DNA of 64,000 nucleotides from Rhizobium sp. PP-CC-3A-592 (lineage in GTDB: Bacteria > Pseudomonadota > Alphaproteobacteria > Rhizobiales > Rhizobiaceae): contig NZ_QJSR01000006.1 of NCBI RefSeq assembly GCF_003217095.1, positions 75,377 to 139,376 of the forward strand, read 5' to 3'. The translations under genes and the position numbers were made by a program. Under the pieces are notes generated by a model. That model searched no databases. It saw nothing but the letters and a program-made list of their open reading frames with translations, and was not told the origin of the DNA. This document shows, in pieces, positions 16,751-25,458 of the stretch. Numbering within the stretch: the first letter of the stretch is position 1; each line of letters starts with the position of its first letter.

Positions 16751-17541
16751 GCCGAACCGTCTCCCTCGTGCTCGCGCTCGGCGTCGGCTTCTTCTACCTG
16801 CCGATCGTCGTGCTCGCGATCTTCTCGTTCAACGCGTCCAGCCTCATGGCCTTTCCCTTGAGCGGGTTCACGCTCTCCTGGTACGCAGACCTCTTCGGCA
16901 ACCGGGCGTTTCTCGAAGGGTTCCTGACCAGCTTCCTCATCGCGCAGCCCGTCGGCATCCTTGGCGCGTTCATCGGGCTGATGGCAGCGCTTGCGGTGAC
17001 GGCACCGGGCCTGCGGTTTCGCGCGGTCTTCGTCGTGCTCGTGATCCTTCCCTTTCTAGTACCGAAGACAGTGCTCTCCATCGCGCAGGCGATGCTGATG
17101 AACTGGGTGGGGCTCGGGCGCGGCGCGACCGCGCTGATTGCGGCGCAGACGCTGGTCGCGGTCCCTTTCGCCACCACGATCATCGCCGCGGTTCTCATCC
17201 GGCTCGATCCGCGACTGGAAGAGGCGGCGCGCGATCTCGGCGCCACGCCATGGCAGAGCTTCCGCCGCGTACTCCTGCCGCAGTTGAGCGGCGCGCTCGG
17301 GGCCGCCTATTCCATCAGCGTCATCCTCTCGCTCGCCGACCTCACGATCTCGATGTTTCTGGCGGGCCGAACGCAGCCGCTGTCTCTGGTGGTCGCGTCG
17401 GAATTTCGGCGGGAGCTCAAGCCCGACCTCAATGCCATGCAGGTCTCCGTCCTCGTGTTGACAGCCGTCATCGTTGCCCTGACCGAACTGAACCGCCGCC
17501 GCCTGCGCCGCCGTGCCTCTCCCATGCGAGACCCCGAATGA
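16747..17541 (+). CDS. Pot-type ABC transporter permease (PotC-like)
   Basis: A 264-residue permease with an N-terminal segment (LVLALGVGFFYLPIVVLAIFSFN) and the coupling-loop motif EEAARDLGATPWQSFRRVLLPQL near residue 160. It completes a four-gene importer with the genes at 13705-16750. It overlaps both neighbours by four bases, so the transporter and the catabolic genes after it are very likely one transcript. Confidence 0.92.
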   Translation: MSRTVSLVLALGVGFFYLPIVVLAIFSFNASSLMAFPLSGFTLSWYADLFGNRAFLEGFLTSFLIAQPVGILGAFIGLMAALAVTAPGLRFRAVFVVLVILPFLVPKTVLSIAQAMLMNWVGLGRGATALIAAQTLVAVPFATTIIAAVLIRLDPRLEEAARDLGATPWQSFRRVLLPQLSGALGAAYSISVILSLADLTISMFLAGRTQPLSLVVASEFRRELKPDLNAMQVSVLVLTAVIVALTELNRRRLRRRASPMRDPE

Positions 17542-19013
17542 TCATCTCCCCCATCACCGCCACACCTGCAACCCTTGATGACCTGGAGCGGGCCGCGCGC
17601 GCGGATCTCGCTGCCCTCGGATATCCGGCGCCCGGCTGGCTGGCGCCCCTCGACGGTCACGCGGCAGGCACCGTTGCCGATGTCATCATCGTCGGTGGCG
17701 GTCAGTCGGGGGTGACCCTGGCAGCCGGACTGAAGTGGGAGGGCCTTGCCGACGTGCGCGTCCTCGACAGCGCGCCCGCCGGCTCGGAAGGGCCGTGGCT
17801 GACGTTTGCCCGCATGGAAGAGCTGCGTACGCCGAAAACGCAGGTGGGCAACGAATTCAACGTGCCCAACCTCTCGGTGCGCCGCTGGTTCGAAACGCGG
17901 TACGGCGTCGCTGCCTGGGCGGACCTGCCGCGCATTCCGCGAACCGACTGGAAGGCCTATCTCGACTGGTATGCCGGCGTCTTCGACATCACGATCACCA
18001 GCGAAACGCAGGTCCTCGACGTCGCGGCAGACGGCGACCTGATCGTGGTGACCAGCCTCTGCCAGGGAACCGTCACCCGGACGCTGGCGCGCGCCGTCGT
18101 TCTGGCCACCGGGTTTGACGGTGCCGGCGCCTGGCGGGTTCCGGCCCTCGTCTCCGACAGCCTGGACAAGAGCCGCTACGATCACACCAACGGGCCGGTG
18201 GATTTCGCCCGCCTGAACGGCAAGCGGGTGGGCCTGCTCGGCCACGGCGCCTCCGCCTTCGACAATGCCATCAAGGCGCTCTCAGCCGGTGCTGCTTCCG
18301 TCGATCTGTGCTTCCGCCGTCCGCGGCTGCCGCGCACCAATCCGCACCGCGCCATTGAGACGCCGGGGATGATGACGCATTATCCCGACCTCTCCGACAC
18401 GACCCGCTGGCAGATCGCCCGGTTCTTCCGCAAGAACGACCAGCCGCCACCGGTGCGCAGCTTCGAGACCGCGATGGCCCTGCCCGGCTTCCGCCTTCGT
18501 CCGGCAACGCCCTGGCTCGACGTTCGGGAAACGCAGGACGCCATCCACGTGACCACGCCCGGTGGCGTGCTGGAATTCGATCACCTGCTTCTGGCGACCG
18601 GCATGGCGGTCGATCTGTCGGCGCGCCCCGAACTGAAGAGCCTGTCAGCCCGCATCGCGCTCTGGGGCGAACGCTACACGCCGCCGGACGAGGAGGCGGA
18701 CGAGCGCCTGGCACGCCTACCCTATCTCGATGCCTTCTATGGCTTCCTGCCGAAGCAGGCGGCCGACGCCTGGGTCGGCCGCGTCTTTGCCTTCAACAGC
18801 GCGAGCTTCGTCAGCCAGGGTCCGCATTCCACCTCGATCAGCGGACATCGCCACGCCGTTCCCCGGCTGGTGCGCGGCGTGCTCCGCCGCCTGCTTCTCG
18901 ATCAGGAACAGGCGATCCTGCCGGCGCTCGAGCGCTATGCCTCGGTCGATCTCCCGGTGGCAGACGACTTCGAGGCGCGTCTGGCGGTCCTTGAAACGGA
19001 GGCGGTGCGATGA
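17538..19013 (+). CDS. FAD/NAD(P)-binding oxidoreductase, flavin monooxygenase-like
   Basis: A 491-residue flavoprotein. The FAD-binding Rossmann motif VIIVGGGQSGVTLAAGL lies near residue 48, after a roughly 45-residue N-terminal extension, and a second nucleotide-binding motif, GKRVGLLGHGASAFDNA, near residue 230 suggests NAD(P)H binding, as in class B flavin monooxygenases and lysine/ornithine hydroxylases. The typical FxGxxxHxxxW Baeyer-Villiger signature is not evident, so the reaction is open. It overlaps the permease and creatininase genes by four bases each, which puts it in the catabolic half of the operon. It may hydroxylate or oxidise the imported compound. Confidence 0.8.
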   Translation: MIISPITATPATLDDLERAARADLAALGYPAPGWLAPLDGHAAGTVADVIIVGGGQSGVTLAAGLKWEGLADVRVLDSAPAGSEGPWLTFARMEELRTPKTQVGNEFNVPNLSVRRWFETRYGVAAWADLPRIPRTDWKAYLDWYAGVFDITITSETQVLDVAADGDLIVVTSLCQGTVTRTLARAVVLATGFDGAGAWRVPALVSDSLDKSRYDHTNGPVDFARLNGKRVGLLGHGASAFDNAIKALSAGAASVDLCFRRPRLPRTNPHRAIETPGMMTHYPDLSDTTRWQIARFFRKNDQPPPVRSFETAMALPGFRLRPATPWLDVRETQDAIHVTTPGGVLEFDHLLLATGMAVDLSARPELKSLSARIALWGERYTPPDEEADERLARLPYLDAFYGFLPKQAADAWVGRVFAFNSASFVSQGPHSTSISGHRHAVPRLVRGVLRRLLLDQEQAILPALERYASVDLPVADDFEARLAVLETEAVR

Positions 19014-19828
19014 CCCGTTCGTTTCTCTGGCAGGACCTGACGACGGCGGAGTTCGCCGAGCGCGATTTTGCAAATACCGTGGCGATCCTGCCGATCGCGG
19101 CGATCGAGCAGCATGGGCCGCATCTTCCCGTCCATGTCGATGCCGCCATCAACGCAGCGATCCTCAGCCGCTTCGCAGGCCTTCTGGATGACGACGCCGA
19201 CGTTCTGATCCTTCCGGCCGTGACCGTTGGCAAATCGGACGAGCACATCGCCTTTCCCGGAACGCTTGCCATTTCCGGCGAAACGCTGCGTCGGGTTTGG
19301 CTGGATCTGGCGGAAAGCGTGCACCGCGCCGGAGTTCGCCGGATCCTGTTTTTCAATTCGCATGGTGGCCAGATCGCGCTGATGGATATCGCCTGCCGGG
19401 ACATCCGCCGCGACCTCGGCATGCTGGCGGTCGGATGTTCGTGGTTCCGGATCACCGCCATCGACGACCTGTTCTCACCGGCCGAAATCGCCCACGGCAT
19501 TCACGGCGGCGATATCGAGACCAGCATGATGCTGGCGATCGCGCCCGAGCGGGTCGCGATGGACCTGAGCGAAGACTTCGTGCCGCTGACGGTGGAGATC
19601 GAGCGCTCCGGCAGCCCGCTGACGGCCGAGGGCGCGGTCGGCTTTGGCTGGCAGGCGCAGGACCTGCATGCGGCCGGCGTCTGCGGCAATGCGGCCAATG
19701 CCACGGCGGCAAAGGGCGAGACCGTGCTGCGCCGCGCAGCAGACGCCCTCGTCGGGCTCGTATCCGCCACCGCGGCGTTCGACCTCGCGCGCCTGACGCC
19801 CGACACACGTTTTTCGCAAAAGGCCTGA
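19010..19828 (+). CDS. Creatininase-family metalloamidohydrolase
   Basis: A 272-residue member of the creatininase family, which opens cyclic or linear amides using two metal ions. Family motifs are IAAIEQHGPHLPVHVDAAI near residue 27, FPGTLAISGET near residue 83, NSHGGQ near residue 117 and HGGDIETSMML near residue 165; these supply the usual Glu, His and Asp ligands. Besides creatinine hydrolysis the family includes enzymes acting on mycofactocin and riboflavin intermediates and other formamides, so creatinine should not be assumed. It overlaps the flavoprotein gene by four bases. Confidence 0.88.
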   Translation: MTRSFLWQDLTTAEFAERDFANTVAILPIAAIEQHGPHLPVHVDAAINAAILSRFAGLLDDDADVLILPAVTVGKSDEHIAFPGTLAISGETLRRVWLDLAESVHRAGVRRILFFNSHGGQIALMDIACRDIRRDLGMLAVGCSWFRITAIDDLFSPAEIAHGIHGGDIETSMMLAIAPERVAMDLSEDFVPLTVEIERSGSPLTAEGAVGFGWQAQDLHAAGVCGNAANATAAKGETVLRRAADALVGLVSATAAFDLARLTPDTRFSQKA

Positions 19829-19887
19829 GCGATGCCGCCGATCTTCACCGATAGGCCCACCGAGGCACCGATACCGGAGACAGAACG

Positions 19888-20934
19888 ATGACCCTGCAGG
19901 AAACCGCCGGGAACGAGATCGCCGCCCTGATGGCGGAGATGCCGCATTGGGGCTCGGAGTTCGACCGTACCTTCGCCAACCACGCACCCATGGTGCTGGT
20001 GGCGCTCGCCCGCATCGGCGGAAAACCGCATCAGTTGCGCCGGTTCTTCTCGTACTATCGCGACACGAAGAAGCTCCTGCCCTTTGCGCAGGCGCGATCG
20101 CATCTCACCGTGGGAACATGGACATCCCTTCTCGGCGAGCGGCAGTGCGAGCCGGAACTGCGTCTGTTCTTCGTGGGTGAAGTCTCGCGTCTCGGGCTCG
20201 ATGGCGCTTTGCGGCACTATCTCCCGCGGCTTGCCCCCGGCATCGCGGCAAGCGCTTTCCACGCGCTGATGCGCACGGCCTATGGCGTCTTGGAACAGGA
20301 CCCCGGTGCCGTCGCCATCGCGCTCGGCTACTGGGCCGCCACATACCTGCCGCTTCCTGCGGCGACCGGAGAGAAACCCCGCACCGACGACCCGGCGGAG
20401 GTGCTGGCGCTCACGGCGGAGATTGCGCCGCTGCATGGTCTGCCGCTGCACGACCTCCTCTGGCAGAACATGCGCGATGCGGCGGCCGTGCCCGCCTTCG
20501 GCCCGGTGGTCGACTGGCTGGAGATCGGGCCGGACACGATGGGGCGCATGGCGGGCACGGCGCTGGCACTCTTTGCCGGAACCCAGCATTTCGCAGCGCT
20601 GCACGCCCTCACCGGGCTGCACTGGATCCGCCTCGTTTCCGCACATTGCGATGCGGCAACGACGGACACGATGCTGCGCGTCTTCTGGCAGGGCATCGCC
20701 GCGCTGATGGGTGAGCTGGGCTTCCCCGTCCTGCCGGATGCGACGGCTCTCGACCGCTGGCGCCACCTGCCCGCCCCCGGTTGGGCCGACATCCACGCCG
20801 CTGCTGCCGGGAGCTATGACGAACACGATATCAGCCTTGCCTTTTCGGCTTTCGAAGAGATGGCTGCCTATGGCGATCCGCTCTACAGGGTGGTGGCCGC
20901 CCGACGTCTCGGGATGATCGGAGACTATCGATGA
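19888..20934 (+). CDS. Questin oxidase-family protein (DUF4243-like)
   Basis: A 348-residue, mainly alpha-helical protein that I place in the questin-oxidase-like family from blocks such as NHAPMVLVALARIGG near residue 31, FHALMRTAYGVLEQDPGAVAIALGYWA near residue 130, LTGLHWIRLVS near residue 245 and YDEHDISLAFSAFEEM near residue 310. Fungal members perform Baeyer-Villiger-type ring opening of anthraquinones; bacterial members are uncharacterised. Here it lies between a creatininase-family hydrolase and an amidohydrolase and overlaps the latter by four bases, suggesting an oxygenative or redox step on a ring compound. The family call rests on pattern recognition; the function is unknown. Confidence 0.65.
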   Translation: MTLQETAGNEIAALMAEMPHWGSEFDRTFANHAPMVLVALARIGGKPHQLRRFFSYYRDTKKLLPFAQARSHLTVGTWTSLLGERQCEPELRLFFVGEVSRLGLDGALRHYLPRLAPGIAASAFHALMRTAYGVLEQDPGAVAIALGYWAATYLPLPAATGEKPRTDDPAEVLALTAEIAPLHGLPLHDLLWQNMRDAAAVPAFGPVVDWLEIGPDTMGRMAGTALALFAGTQHFAALHALTGLHWIRLVSAHCDAATTDTMLRVFWQGIAALMGELGFPVLPDATALDRWRHLPAPGWADIHAAAAGSYDEHDISLAFSAFEEMAAYGDPLYRVVAARRLGMIGDYR

Positions 20935-22505
20935 CCATGCCTGCGAGATCGCCTGTTTCCGACTGCATCATCGAGGCCGGCACCGTGCTGACCGGGCTCG
21001 ATGCGGACGGCGGGATGCAGATGCGCCACGATGTCGGCATTCGCGTCGATCGCGGCGTGATTGCCCAAATCGGGCCGCTGGAAGCCGTCGGCTACGGCCA
21101 GGACCACCTGCCGCGCTACGGCTCGCGCGACATGATCGCCATGCCGGGCCTCGTCAACGCCCATCATCATTTCGGCGTGACGCCGCTGATGCAGGGCATT
21201 CCGTTCGCGCCGCTCGAACTCTGGCTGCCGCAATTCCGCGCCATGCGGCCTGTCGATACCCGGCTCGATACGCTTTATTCGGCGATCGAGATGCTGGAAA
21301 GCGGCACGACGACCGTGCAGCACATCAACAGCGGCCTTTCCGGCACGCCGGACGGCTGGATGGCAACGGCCGACGCCACGCTGTCCGCCTATGGCGAGAT
21401 CGGGATGCGGGCCGGTTTCTGCTTCATGATCCGCGACCGCAACATCCTCGGCTATGACGACGATGCCGAGGTGCTGGCCGGGCTTCCCACAGATGTCCGC
21501 GACTGGATCGCCCCGAAGCTCGCAGCCGCCACGGTTCCCATTTCCGACCTCATGGCGTTCTACAAGGCGCTGCGCGACCGCTGGCTGCCCGCCAACGGCG
21601 ACCATGTCCGCATCAACCTTGCACCCGCCAACCTGCACTGGTGCAGCGATCCGTGCCTACAGGCCATCATGGAAACGGCACGTGCGACCGGTGGCAGCGT
21701 GCACATGCACCTGCTGGAGACCGAGCGTCAGCGGGACTTTGCGCTTAAGCGCTACGGCCACAGCGCCGTCGAGCACCTCAAGGCGATCGAATGCCTCAGG
21801 CCGGAACTGACGCTTGGCCATGGCAACTGGATGAGCCGCGGAGATCTCGACCTGATCGCGGACTGCGGCTGCACCCTGTGCCATAACGCCTCGTCGGGCC
21901 TGCGGCTCGGCAGCGGCATCGCCCCTGTTAACGAGATGCGCCGCCGCGGCATTCCCGTTTCGCTCGGTATCGACCAGTCGAACATCGCGGATGATCGCGA
22001 CATGACGCTGGAAATGAAGCTGGTCTGGGCGCTGCACCGCGAGACCGGTCTCTTCAACGAACGACCGGATGCAGCCGCCGTCCTCCAGATGGCGACCGAG
22101 CACGGCGCCCGGTCCGTCGGCTTCGGCGGCTTCACAGGCCGGCTCGTGCCCGGGCAGCAGGCCGATATCGTGCTGATGGACCGCCGAAAGATTTCCCGGC
22201 CTGCGATACATCCCCACACGCCGATCGTCGAAGCGCTCCTCCACCGCGGCGGCCGCCATGCCATCCACCAGGTCTTCGTCGGCGGCCGCCTCGTCGTCGA
22301 TGACGGCAAGGTCGTCACGATCGATCGCGACGCCGTCCTTACCGAGATCGCCGCCATCCTCGAACGCCAGGATAGCCCGGCGGAAGCTACGGCCCGCACT
22401 GCTTTGGAGACGTTGATGCCGCATCTGGAAGCCCGGCTGCGGGCGTCCGGCCTTGGCGAGGGGCAAAAATCCTATCGCTATAATGCGATGGCGGATGGGA
22501 CATGA
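20931..22505 (+). CDS. Metal-dependent amidohydrolase, cytosine deaminase / SsnA-TrzN-like
   Basis: A 524-residue amidohydrolase-superfamily enzyme. Metal ligands are visible: NAHHHFG near residue 76, HMHLLETERQ near residue 258, GHGNWMS near residue 295 and the catalytic Asp in GIDQSNIADD near residue 345. An N-terminal and C-terminal beta-sandwich flank the barrel (ending VFVGGRLVVDDGKVV). Such enzymes deaminate or dechlorinate N-heterocycles, and the close superfamily includes guanine, cytosine and triazine hydrolases. It is slightly longer than usual because of an extended C-terminus. It is the last gene of the operon, and no obvious terminator separates it from the convergent gene at 22572. 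Confidence 0.85.
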   Translation: MTMPARSPVSDCIIEAGTVLTGLDADGGMQMRHDVGIRVDRGVIAQIGPLEAVGYGQDHLPRYGSRDMIAMPGLVNAHHHFGVTPLMQGIPFAPLELWLPQFRAMRPVDTRLDTLYSAIEMLESGTTTVQHINSGLSGTPDGWMATADATLSAYGEIGMRAGFCFMIRDRNILGYDDDAEVLAGLPTDVRDWIAPKLAAATVPISDLMAFYKALRDRWLPANGDHVRINLAPANLHWCSDPCLQAIMETARATGGSVHMHLLETERQRDFALKRYGHSAVEHLKAIECLRPELTLGHGNWMSRGDLDLIADCGCTLCHNASSGLRLGSGIAPVNEMRRRGIPVSLGIDQSNIADDRDMTLEMKLVWALHRETGLFNERPDAAAVLQMATEHGARSVGFGGFTGRLVPGQQADIVLMDRRKISRPAIHPHTPIVEALLHRGGRHAIHQVFVGGRLVVDDGKVVTIDRDAVLTEIAAILERQDSPAEATARTALETLMPHLEARLRASGLGEGQKSYRYNAMADGT

Positions 22506-22571
22506 TGTGCTTTGGAGGCATCATCCCCGAAACCCGGCGCGGTTCGACAATCCGTTCCGAGATGCCGCGTT

Positions 22572-23564
22572 CTACGACATGCCCTGTTCCGACGGGTACA
22601 CCAAGACAATCTGACGCCTGACCTCATCCAGCGTCTCCATGATGGCAATAGTTTCTTCAGGTCTCATCACCTTGGAGGCTGAACCGGACCGGACAAGCCG
22701 TTCCATCTCGAATGCCTGGAACTGCATTCCACGCCCGGTGACCGTTTCCGTGAACTCTTCCAGAATGGCGCCTTCATGGTCGATAACGCGAAAGGACGTC
22801 GGCGAATACCAGACGGATGCTATCTCGATGCGGGCCTTCGAGCCGTAGATGACGGCAGTGTTGGGCCCGGCGCAGTCCAGAGCGGACGTTGTCACGGAGA
22901 TCGCGGCGTTAGCATGTTGCATGACCGTCGCTACCTCCGCGTCGACACCCGTATCTTTGAACCGTGCCGTCGCCCTGACCTCCGTTGGAAGACCCAGAAT
23001 GTCGAATGCAAAAGAGATCGGGTAGATTCCAAGGTCGAGCAGAGCACCACCTCCCAGTTCCAGCGCGTTCAGGCGATGGTGCGGATCGGTCGGCAGCGAC
23101 TGCTTGTGCTCCGCGGTCAAGGAGCGAAGCGTTCCCAGCGTCCCGGCATCGATGACCTCGTGAATCCGCTGCATGTGCGGCAGAAACCGTGTCCACATCG
23201 CCTCCAGGACGACGAGGCTTTTCGATGCGGCGCGCTCAACGATCTGCCGGGCTTCCGGAGCATTCAAAGTGAACGGCTTCTCGATCAGGATGTGCTTACC
23301 GGCATCGAGTGCCAGCAGTGCTGCAGCGACGTGCTGAGGATGGGGCGTAGCGACATAGATGATATCGACGTCAGGGTCGGCAACCAGATCTTCGTAGCTC
23401 CCGTGAGCATTGGATATACCAAAGCGTTGAGCGAAAGCGGCCGCCTTTTCCGGGCTTCGCGAGCCCACTGCGGCAACAGTGAGCCCCGCATCGATCAAGT
23501 CCTGCGTGAACAGTTCAGCAATCCATCCCGTTGCCAGAATGCCCCACCCCAGTGCCTTTTCCAT
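22572..23564 (-). CDS. Gfo/Idh/MocA-family NAD(P)-dependent oxidoreductase
   Basis: A 330-residue sugar or polyol dehydrogenase-like protein. The N-terminal Rossmann domain begins with GWGILATGWIAELF (family GxxGxxG variant), the ATPHPQH and IEKPFTLN blocks (about 72-100) include the EKP motif with the conserved lysine, and GGGALLDLGIYPI near residue 168 matches the C-terminal domain. The ATG at 23564 follows GGAGGATGAT at good spacing. It is the last gene of the GntR/NanEK cluster, 144 bases after the permease, and probably oxidises or epimerises the imported sugar. Confidence 0.88.
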   Translation of the reverse strand: MEKALGWGILATGWIAELFTQDLIDAGLTVAAVGSRSPEKAAAFAQRFGISNAHGSYEDLVADPDVDIIYVATPHPQHVAAALLALDAGKHILIEKPFTLNAPEARQIVERAASKSLVVLEAMWTRFLPHMQRIHEVIDAGTLGTLRSLTAEHKQSLPTDPHHRLNALELGGGALLDLGIYPISFAFDILGLPTEVRATARFKDTGVDAEVATVMQHANAAISVTTSALDCAGPNTAVIYGSKARIEIASVWYSPTSFRVIDHEGAILEEFTETVTGRGMQFQAFEMERLVRSGSASKVMRPEETIAIMETLDEVRRQIVLVYPSEQGMS

Positions 23565-23708
23565 ATCATCCTCCATGACAGCGTCCATTCCGACCTTTGG
23601 AGCATAAGTGGAGGCTCCTCGCCATGGGTGGGAAGGCGCTATTTACCGTTGCTCGTTTCTGAACGCGTGATGCTCTTTCCACCTGGTTCCAAACGGTTGT
23701 ATCCGCCG

Positions 23709-24530
23709 TCAGCCCTTCACCGCGCCCGCCATCATCGAGCCTGAGATTTGGCGGTACATAACGAGGCCGAGGAGAACCGGTGGCAAGGCGCCGAGGACCA
23801 TGACGGCGGAGGCTGTTCCCCATTGGACGCCGCCACCGCTGGCGGCGAAGAAGAACGAGGCGCCGACGGTTGCGGGGACGGCGCGGCTGGTGGTCAGCAT
23901 CAACCCGAAGAGAAACTCGTTCCAGGCCGTGATGAAACCGAAAATGAAGGTCGTCACCAGCGCCGGACGGACGACGGGACGAATGATCCGCGTCATGATC
24001 TGCCAGGAACTCGCGCCGTCCATCCTTGCCGCCTCGTCAAGCTCGAGCGGAACGTCGGAAATGGCATCGACGAGGATCACGAGCGCCAGCGGTATGTTGA
24101 CGATGGTGAGGATCAGCCCGAGGCCGAGCTGGGTGTCGAGCAGGCCAAGCCACTGATACATCATATAGAGCGGGATCGCGAAGATGATCAACGGTACGGC
24201 GCGCAGGTTGATGACGATTGGCAGGAGCGTCCGCCGTCCGACATCGCTCTTGGCAATGGCATAGGCGGCGGGAAACGCGAGCAGGATCGCGAGGCCCGTC
24301 CCGATCAGCGCGGCGACGGTGCTGTTCCACAGATAAGCGTAGATGTTGAACCGGTCTGTCTGCGTGAGGATCCGCAGATAGTTCTCGATCGTCGGCTGGC
24401 CGATCCAGAGGCCGGGATTGACGGACAGCTCGCGCGCGCTTTTGAACGACGTGACGAGTGTGACGATGATGGGGAAATTCATCGCGAGAACGGCGACGAC
24501 AAAGACGATCCAGCGCAACGTTTTCATCAT
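23709..24530 (-). CDS. Carbohydrate ABC transporter permease (MalG type)
   Basis: A 273-residue inner-membrane permease of the MalG/CUT1 class. It has a hydrophobic N-terminus (VFVVAVLAMNFPIIVTLVTSFK), several further segments, and the coupling motif DEAARMDGASSWQIMTRIIRPVVRPAL near residue 165. It ends with SGSMMAGAVKG, typical of MalG proteins. It follows the MalF-type gene with three bases between them. No ATPase gene accompanies this transporter in the cluster. Confidence 0.92.
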   Translation of the reverse strand: MMKTLRWIVFVVAVLAMNFPIIVTLVTSFKSARELSVNPGLWIGQPTIENYLRILTQTDRFNIYAYLWNSTVAALIGTGLAILLAFPAAYAIAKSDVGRRTLLPIVINLRAVPLIIFAIPLYMMYQWLGLLDTQLGLGLILTIVNIPLALVILVDAISDVPLELDEAARMDGASSWQIMTRIIRPVVRPALVTTFIFGFITAWNEFLFGLMLTTSRAVPATVGASFFFAASGGGVQWGTASAVMVLGALPPVLLGLVMYRQISGSMMAGAVKG

Positions 24531-24533
24531 GGT

Positions 24534-25403
24534 CTATCTCCTGCGCCGCCGGCCTGCCAGCCAGTTCAGCATGTAGAGGACGGCAAGCGAGGCCAGAAAC
24601 AGCACCACGGATGCAGCCACGGCCTTGCCGATCGCCCCTTGCTTGAAGAAGGCCTGATAGATGTAGATCGAAAGCGACATCGTGGAGCCACCGGCGCCGC
24701 TGCCGGTCAGGGCGTAGACATTGTCGAACACGCGAAAGCCGTCGATGAACCGGATGAAGAAGGCGATGACGAGCGTCGGCAGCATCAGCGGCAGTTCGAT
24801 GAGCCAGAGCACCTTCCAGCCCGAAGCGCCGTCGAGGGCGGCGGCCTCGCGGATATCGTTGGGTACGGCGACATAGGCCATGTAGAACAGCAGGAAGGCG
24901 AACGGCGTCCATTGCAGGATTTCCACGACACTCAGCGTCCAGAAGGCGTTGTTGATGTCGAGAAAGGCCGGACTGTCTCCGAACCATTCGTAGAGATAGT
25001 AGGGCACCGGGCCCGCGAACTCGTGCAGCACCAGCCGGTACATCAGGCCGACCATCGCCGGCGCCACCATCAATGGCAACATCAACGGCGCCATCAGCAC
25101 GGGACGCTTCGTTAGAAGCGGGGCGAGGAACACCGCCAGGAACAGGCCAAGCAGGCATTCGGCAACGGCCGTCATCAGGCCGAAGCGGAGAGAGAAGGAC
25201 GTTGCCCGCCAGAAATCCCTGTCTGCAAGCACGGCAAGATAGTTGCCAAAGCCGCTTATCGTCGGCGCGCGCAGCGTCTCGAACGTCACGGTCGAGACGG
25301 AATAGACCAGGTTGATGATGGCAGGAAAGCCGAGGAACAGCAGGAGAAAGCCGACCAGCGGCGTCAGAAAGCCAAGTCCCTCGGAGCGTCGTACAATGGT
25401 CAT
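24534..25403 (-). CDS. Carbohydrate ABC transporter permease (MalF type)
   Basis: A 289-residue permease of the MalF/CUT1 class with about six membrane segments (first FLTPLVGFLLLFLGFPAIINLVYS) and the coupling motif REAAALDGASGWKVLWLIELPLMLPT near residue 190. It partners the MalG-type permease and the binding protein encoded upstream (25459-26790), and lies in the GntR/NanEK cluster. Confidence 0.92.
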   Translation of the reverse strand: MTIVRRSEGLGFLTPLVGFLLLFLGFPAIINLVYSVSTVTFETLRAPTISGFGNYLAVLADRDFWRATSFSLRFGLMTAVAECLLGLFLAVFLAPLLTKRPVLMAPLMLPLMVAPAMVGLMYRLVLHEFAGPVPYYLYEWFGDSPAFLDINNAFWTLSVVEILQWTPFAFLLFYMAYVAVPNDIREAAALDGASGWKVLWLIELPLMLPTLVIAFFIRFIDGFRVFDNVYALTGSGAGGSTMSLSIYIYQAFFKQGAIGKAVAASVVLFLASLAVLYMLNWLAGRRRRR

Positions 25404-25458
25404 GTCGATCCATGGACGGTCCGGGCGTCGCGATGAATGCGCCGCCCGGGGAATGCCG

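Noticed and set aside
16716-17537. Upstream extension of the flavin oxidoreductase frame
   Set aside because: The extension overlaps the whole PotC-type permease and encodes arginine-rich nonsense; the ATG at 17538 with a four-base overlap is the true start.
22506-22571. Terminator between convergent genes
   Set aside because: Only a six-base ATGATG/CATCAT repeat is visible, with no T-run, so it is not convincing.
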